Assembly: GCA_034440615.1 (NCBI GenBank)
Contig: JAOTOM010004839.1
Span: 195,001-259,000, forward strand
From: Ashinkailepas kermadecensis
Taxonomy: Eukaryota > Arthropoda > Thecostraca > Neolepadidae
DNA length: 64,000 bases
Direction of reading: 5' to 3'
Below are positions 58,513-64,000 of the stretch, one piece after another (position 1 is the stretch's first letter; each line of letters opens with the position of its first letter). Made by a program: the position numbers and the translations under genes. Under the pieces are notes generated by a model. It searched no databases. It saw only the letters and a list, made by a program, of their open reading frames with translations, and had not been told where the DNA came from.

Positions 58513-59790
58513 TCCTGAGAGCCTCATTACCCGTCTTGGGGGGGATTTCTCGTTCATCCTGGGGCATTTCCTCGTCTCCCAAGGATCTCTTCTTCAAAAT
58601 TAGGTGTCTACTCTCAAGTGTTATGGGTCTACTCTATCTCGACTGTCTACTTACTCATCTTAGATAATCCTCTTGCGTACGGGGACCTCCTGTCATTTAT
58701 TACGGGCTTACTCTTGTAAATTAGGGGCCTCCTCTCGCGACTTAGGGGGCCTCGTCTCATTTCCTGGGGCCTCCTTGCCGGTCTTGGATGTCTCCTCGTG
58801 CGTCATACCATCCCCGACACTGGGGCTCCTTTACCATGGTCTGTGGCTTCCTCTGCCAAATTAGGGGCGTCCTGCCACGCCTCGGGGACCTCCTTCGTCC
58901 TAGAGACGTCTTATCCGTCTTAGGAGGGTGGGGAGGCTTCAATTTTTGGAACCTCATGAAGTTACACCTATAGGTTCACCTATCGTACAGGCTACCACTC
59001 CCATCTGAGTGGTCGTTCGTTATTTCCTGGGCCTCCTTGCCGGTCTTCGAAACCTCATTATATCCTGGGGGCCTCCTAACCCGCCTTTCGGTACTCCTCT
59101 TGAGCCATGGAAGGGCGTTTTCTCCTCTAAATGCCTACCTTTCCAAATTAGAGGCCTCCTCTCACGTCTTGGAGGCCTCCTGCTCTGTGTTTTGATTCGA
59201 TATTTGCCCACCTTAGGAGTGGTCTCTTATCTCATGGTGGACTCCTCTTCTCTTCCAGGTGCCTCCGCTTCCAAATTACAAGCATTCTGTCCCATCTCAG
59301 TGGCCTTGTCATTTCCAGGGGACCTCCTTGTCTTATGAGGTCTTCTTGTCCGCCCCGGAGCCATCTTTCTTATCGGATGGACTTCCTGTCCTATCTCAGG
59401 AACTTCCTCGTTCATTATGGGGCCTCATTTCCAATCTTGTGGCGTCCTCTTCCGAATTAGATGCCCTCCGCCACATCCCGGGATAATCCTTTTCCATCTT
59501 GGTGGAGCCTCACCCGTCTTGGGGCCTCTTGCGTCTCCGAACCCTCATCTCATATCCCCTGGCTTTCTTTCCCGTCTTGAGGGCTCCTCTCATTTTCTGG
59601 GGCCTCCCTACCCGTGCTGGCGGCCTCCTTTTCAATAATGGGGCCTCATTGCCAATTTTTGGCACTCTGTGGAGTTTTGGGGCCTCCTATCCTCTCCTAA
59701 GGGACTCCTTTTTCAAACTAGGGGCCTCCTCTGACATCTTGGAGGCCTCATCATCCCTTTGGTTCAAAATTCCTCTCACCTTCGCGGACT
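58513..59790. repeat. Quasi-periodic array R, right part
   Basis: Repeated GGGGCCTCCT-TTGCCGGTCTTGG-type phrases, about 25-35 bp apart, interspersed with ATTTCCTGGGGCCTCC. It is likely the continuation of 55,250-55,750, split by repeat Q. Confidence 0.78.
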
Positions 59791-62175
59791 CGGGTCACTG
59801 GTTTTACCAATAGCATCCATCTATGTATCTAAGGCAGATGTCAGAGGCTGCGGACGGTCGTTGAAGCTGGATGCCAATTTCAAATCATACGTTAGGCAAA
59901 AATATATGCTAATATATATACTAGGCATTCGTAAAAATACATGCTAGACATTTGTGATTAGGAAAATGTGCCTCCTGAGTCTAGCAAGGTCAATAAAAGT
60001 GGGCGGTGTTTTTATCTGATTGGGTATCCATGTCTCTAAACACGGATGCACTTAGGGTTTTCTTTTTGTCAAGGGAGTGTTGGAAAAGTAGTTCCGAAAA
60101 CTAGGGACATCGTCACGAGCACAGGTGGACGTCACTTTCTCCTTGCAGGAGCGCGAGCTCGTGCATTGGCAGTAATCGGGTCTGCTTCTCAATCATTGCA
60201 CATGTTAGCAGGCCGCAGCCGGCCAGACGCTATACAATGCGTGTTGAATTGATTGGCGTTAGCATTCCCGGGCCCTTCCAATGATCTCTTCGAAGCCTCA
60301 CTTCTGACCACGAGCTTTTGCTGATTGAGACCAATCGACACGCCCTAAAACACGAATTCATCACTATCACTGAGTGATCCTGACCAAATCACTGACCAAA
60401 TCACATTTCAAGTAGCATTCCCATGACAAATGAAAGACGTTGGTTAGCTAGATAAAATATGGGGGACATGAGCTCACACCACCCCGTGGTCACAATGTGC
60501 ATGCAAACGAACTATGGGAAGCGAGAAAGAATTGTCGGGCTCTTATCATCCCGATGAAGCGTCTCACTGGCCACAAATGAATGATTTTTTTAAAATAGGA
60601 AAATGGTTACGTGGAAGCATTGCTTCTAATTGCGACAAAAATTGCGCAGGAAGAGCACAAGGTTTCCTCCTCAGTTCTCGGAAGCCTCCTTCAGGGCTAA
60701 GAAGCTCTCTTAAAATTCGAACTGCCCCTTATGGGTCTGAAGGAGATCGGAGAGGCACTTTGATTTGCAAGCGGATGATATGTAGTGAACAGTTCAATTT
60801 TGGTGTAGTGATTCCCAGTCAAAACTACATCGCCCTTCGTAGCTTAAAGCCTTCTTTGTAGCTTCTGCACCAGTGCAAGTGGTTAACTGCTCAAAAGAAC
60901 TGAAAAAGTACTTGCAAGGTACTATATTGTTTACCTTCCAGTGCATACTTGAGCCATGGCGGAACATTTCGGTGATGTTTAGAATACCATTCAGGGTGCT
61001 AAGCAACTCGGAGGCGATGTCTGCGGTGCTTCTCACTGAGGCGTACGGCAGTAGACCGTCACTATCTCATAGCCTCCGTTCCGTAAATGCGCTTGGAGGA
61101 ATCTGCTACTCAGCTGGACAACTTGTTGCATATTTTTCCTCACATGTGCTTAACCCACATACCTATTGATTTGTTAAACATGAAAGCATTTCTCAGAGGC
61201 GGACTCCTGGTTGTTCTTGTCCAGAGAGGCACACTTTTACGATTACATATCTAGCTGCAAGTTATGGAACGAACTTCAGTGTAGTTTCGCATGGTCGCCA
61301 GCTGCTCACGCTGCAAGCGCATTTGTTCAAGTTATTCCTGAGCTTGAACACAAAAAAGCGGTGGTATTTGCTGCTGTTCACCATGTTTTCCCCGTTAGAC
61401 TTTTGTGGTCACTCTGCCTAACAGGAGATGTCATTGCTGACAGATAAAAATCACATGCTGGCTGTAATTCAACCAGTTATTGCTGAAGAGCAGCACGATA
61501 TACTACATCACAGTGAAGGGAATGATATTGTTTCCACCTTTGCCACACCCTGCCGACATGTGTTCTCATGTCCATTGCTTAACACCATCCATATAAATAT
61601 ATTTCAGTTGAGACTTCTTGAATTTCACTTTGGTGGTGTATTTAGAAATAATGGCAGGTGAGATGCTATAGTGCACTGATAACATGAAAGGTGGCGAATG
61701 GTATGCTTGTTTTCCCTCTACCGATCGATATTATTCGTATGTATCCCGTCAGTAGTAGCCCTTCGACCGTTACGCCTACCTCCTGCATGTCCACTCACAC
61801 CACGCAATGAAGGGCAATGAGTCATGTTTGGCACAAACACGATTGTTGGCACGGCATCCATCGGTTTTGATCACTGTTCCTAACTTTGATGCGACCAGGA
61901 TTGGTGCGTCAGCTTGGCATTTTCGGGTGGCATCTATGTAATCATGTGTCTTAGTGTGATCGGTATATGTGATCTTCACCGAGGCAAACCGATTGCACTG
62001 CACCAACGCATGCTGTCAAGTAATGTTGCCATGTGTGGAGCTTTACAAAAAAATGTTGGTGGTGTCCAAGGCGTTTTGATGTCATTCCCCACAGTCAAGA
62101 CCCAAAGACTTCATGCTAAAACACCACACTATGGATTTTGTCCTCGTGAAAATCCGTTGTTGAAACCGCTCCTGT
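59791..62175. other. Unassigned sequence
   Basis: Several open frames of 70-115 codons without recognisable domains; no arrays. A tandem GACCAAATCACT pair lies near 60,370. Confidence 0.4.
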
Positions 62176-62228
62176 CTTTGGCAAAACTTCCCCCTCCCCC
62201 AAGTTGTGAACAAGAAGCTACACCCATG
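62176..62228 (-). mobile_element. Isolated G-rich terminus of the CATGGGTGTAGC family
   Basis: On the minus strand it reads CATGGGTGTAGC (62,228-62,217), then TTCTTGTTCACAACTTGGGG and GAGGGGGAAG. It is the same 12 bp as the ends of the composite insertion at 34,932 and 40,773. No partner end was found nearby, so this is probably a solo or truncated copy. Confidence 0.5.
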
Positions 62229-62354
62229 CCAGCATCCTCTAAGAGTTTGTAATTGCTTCCGTATTTCGGATATGGTGGGACTTCATGAACCCCCACAGTG
62301 GAAGAAATCGAAGAAATATCCTGCACCCTGCGGAAGAAAGTGTACGGTGCAGGT

Positions 62355-62425
62355 GCCAGCTGCCGAGTTGCCGAGTTGCCGAGCTGCCGAGCTGCCGAGC
62401 TGGAGAGCTGGAGAGCTGCTGCAGT
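62355..62425. repeat. Array of 8-9-bp units
   Basis: Repeats of GAGTTGCC, GAGCTGCC and GAGCTGGA. Confidence 0.9.
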
Positions 62426-62489
62426 TCTGGCAGTATCACGGACTCGTGGCCAGTCCGTTCCGTACCATAGATATCTGCCCCGTCCCGTC

Positions 62490-62692
62490 ATCGTTTGGCG
62501 GCGCTCACGTTTGAGGTGTGTCGCGATCTGCCCCGTCCTGTTATCGGTGGGTGCCGTTTACGTTTCAGGTGTGTCGTGATCTGCCCCGTCCTGTTATAAG
62601 TGGATGCCGCTCACGTTTGAGGTGTGTCGCGATCTGCCCCCTCCTGTCATTGGTGGGCGCCGCTTACGTTTGAGGTGTGTCGTGGCTTTTCA
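62490..62692. repeat. Minisatellite, about 59-bp unit, 3.5 copies
   Basis: Units share TTTGAGGTGTGTCG(C/T)GATCTGCCCC then TCCTGT-AT-GGTGG-GCCG(C/T)T(T/C)ACG. Confidence 0.92.
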
Positions 62693-62964
62693 GTTCGTGT
62701 GGAATGCCCCTTGTCACCGACCGGTGCTAACGAGCTGGCTGATCGGCTGTCTCTTTTGCGCCGCCGGCAGATGCCTTGTTCCTATTTTCACTTCATCTTG
62801 CCCTTTGTCATCAATAGGTTTGACTTGCCTTGGTGAGTGGCCTTGGAGTGAGAGTACATGCTAAGCTATGTTTATCGAGAAGCTATACACCGAGACGAAC
62901 CGCATTATTCTACGACTCCTCGACCAAAAGAGAGTAAAAATGTGTTGGCGACGCATAGCTTGCA

Positions 62965-63135
62965 CCACTCTTTCCACCTAGATCATCACCCCTTCCACCT
63001 ATCACATCACTCTTTTCGCTTACGCTATCATCATTTCCACCTATGACATCACCGTTTCTACTTATGTCATCAACATTTCCACCCATAACATCACCCTTTC
63101 CACCTTTGCCGTCACACTTTCCAACTTCGCCATCA
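62965..63135. repeat. Array of about 21-bp units
   Basis: CATCACCCTTTCCACCTATG-type units with substitutions and small indels. Confidence 0.85.
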
Positions 63136-63469
63136 TCCTGTCGTGAGGTACTTTGCGGTGGTGACAGAGGAACATTATATGACCATTGTTGGTCGGAACG
63201 GTTCGAAGACCTCTTTTTCTACGTCCTTCTCACCTGTCGTCCTGTCGTCAATCGTCGCTATCACACAGTGATGCAGCCATCCGTCTGGTGAGTACCCGTG
63301 CTGTCGACAGCCCTGCATTCGACATCCCTACAGCTGGCATTATCACGTCCAGATTCCTCCAGAGAGAATGAAGTCAGGCCAGGACATGGTTGGATTTGTG
63401 TGTTGAAATCCTGGATGTGGAGAGGCAAATTTCGGGGTAGCCGAATACGGAGAGGATGCTTTCTTCATC

Positions 63470-63498
63470 TGGACCCAGGGCGATCTGCCCTGGGTCCA
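63470..63498. repeat. Perfect hairpin, 12-bp stem, 5-nt loop
   Basis: TGGACCCAGGGC, loop GATCT, GCCCTGGGTCCA. Confidence 0.92.
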
Positions 63499-64000
63499 TT
63501 GGCCGTATCTGCTGCCGGGACTGGAGCCTCACTTAGACCTGAGGCGAGGACCATATTGGGGTACAAGGTCTGGACGCACGATCGACCCCAGGGAAGAACT
63601 CTTGGACCAAGAGCAGGACAGTTGGCCTAGGTTCAGAGTAGGACCAAAAAGAGGACCCACAGCTTGCTCGATAGCTGGTCCCAGGACAGATCCAGAGCGG
63701 GTCGCCGACTCGGAGCCTGGCCGACATGTGCCGTCGGTGCTCCGTCAGCCAGTCCGCTCCACATGGCTCCGATACCATCTAAGGGACGGCCGCCGCAACC
63801 GGAATGCCGATCGCAGGCCGCGCCTGATTGACGGGTTATGCTGCGCCGGCCCCCGGCCCACGGCCCGCCGGCCCGACCGCCCGCTTGTTTGCCCATCCTT
63901 TTTATTGTGGAAGAACTTTTGTGCACCGCACGTTCGCAGCGACCGGCGCGCCGACAATGGCCGTTCGGCGGAATGTCGGACAATGCGGCACGCCTGCGAC
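63499..64000. other. GC-rich sequence with GGACC/GGTCC repeats
   Basis: GGACC, GGTCC and GACCCAGG fragments recur to about 63,720, including a 7-bp hairpin CTCTTGG-A-CCAAGAG near 63,600. The last 200 bases are very GC-rich. No gene recognised. Confidence 0.45.

Overview
This is a window of animal nuclear DNA from a large, repeat-rich genome. The evidence is the retroelement set: a CR1-like LINE with a trace of an ORF1 esterase, a Penelope-like element with a GIY-YIG domain, a Tx1/L1-type LINE end, and tRNA-derived SINEs. Many GC-rich minisatellites and decayed reading frames are also present. Nothing looks prokaryotic. I cannot place the lineage; an invertebrate or early-branching chordate fits, but I have no host gene to decide it. 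I recognise no intact host protein-coding gene.

Layout. 1-9 kb: repeat A (1-533), then repeat B (2,535-5,094) split by a 973-bp MITE with TTA target duplications, then a broken CR1-like LINE (5,096-8,932). 10-13.2 kb: a frameshifted Penelope-like element (RT, then GIY-YIG) with a hammerhead-ribozyme-like core at its 3' end. 13.2-22.2 kb: AT-rich sequence with little recognisable content apart from a SINE at 19.75 kb. 22.2-29.4 kb: inverted copies of B and A (overall order A-B-B'-A') with a Tx1/L1-like ORF2 end between them. 29.6-33.7 kb: a dead reverse transcriptase fragment abutting a 31-bp minisatellite, a SINE, and GC-rich sequence with short arrays.

34.8-41.3 kb: a 78-bp satellite interrupted by a 5.8-kb composite insertion with inverted ends. 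The insertion carries a 245-315-bp tandem array and a long quasi-periodic repeat (Q). 41.3-46.7 kb: a dense cluster of unrelated minisatellites with units of 31, 5-10, 12, 78, 12 and 35 bp, plus two SINE copies. 46.7-54 kb: mostly unassigned, with a 60-bp array of exactly eight units and three strong hairpins. 54.2-59.8 kb: a GGGGCCTCCT-type quasi-periodic array interrupted by a second copy of Q. 59.8-64 kb: unassigned sequence and short arrays.

The strongest unexplained signals are: (1) seven perfect 10-13-bp hairpins with 5-9-nt loops plus one with a 2-nt loop, far more than chance predicts; (2) a SINE body hairpin with a compensatory base-pair change and two different tRNA-like heads; (3) the composite insertion and the phased Q repeat; (4) the hammerhead-like core in the Penelope element; (5) the nested inverted A-B-B'-A' arrangement. 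All coding remnants are retroelement-derived and broken, so no pathway or operon-like cooperation can be described.
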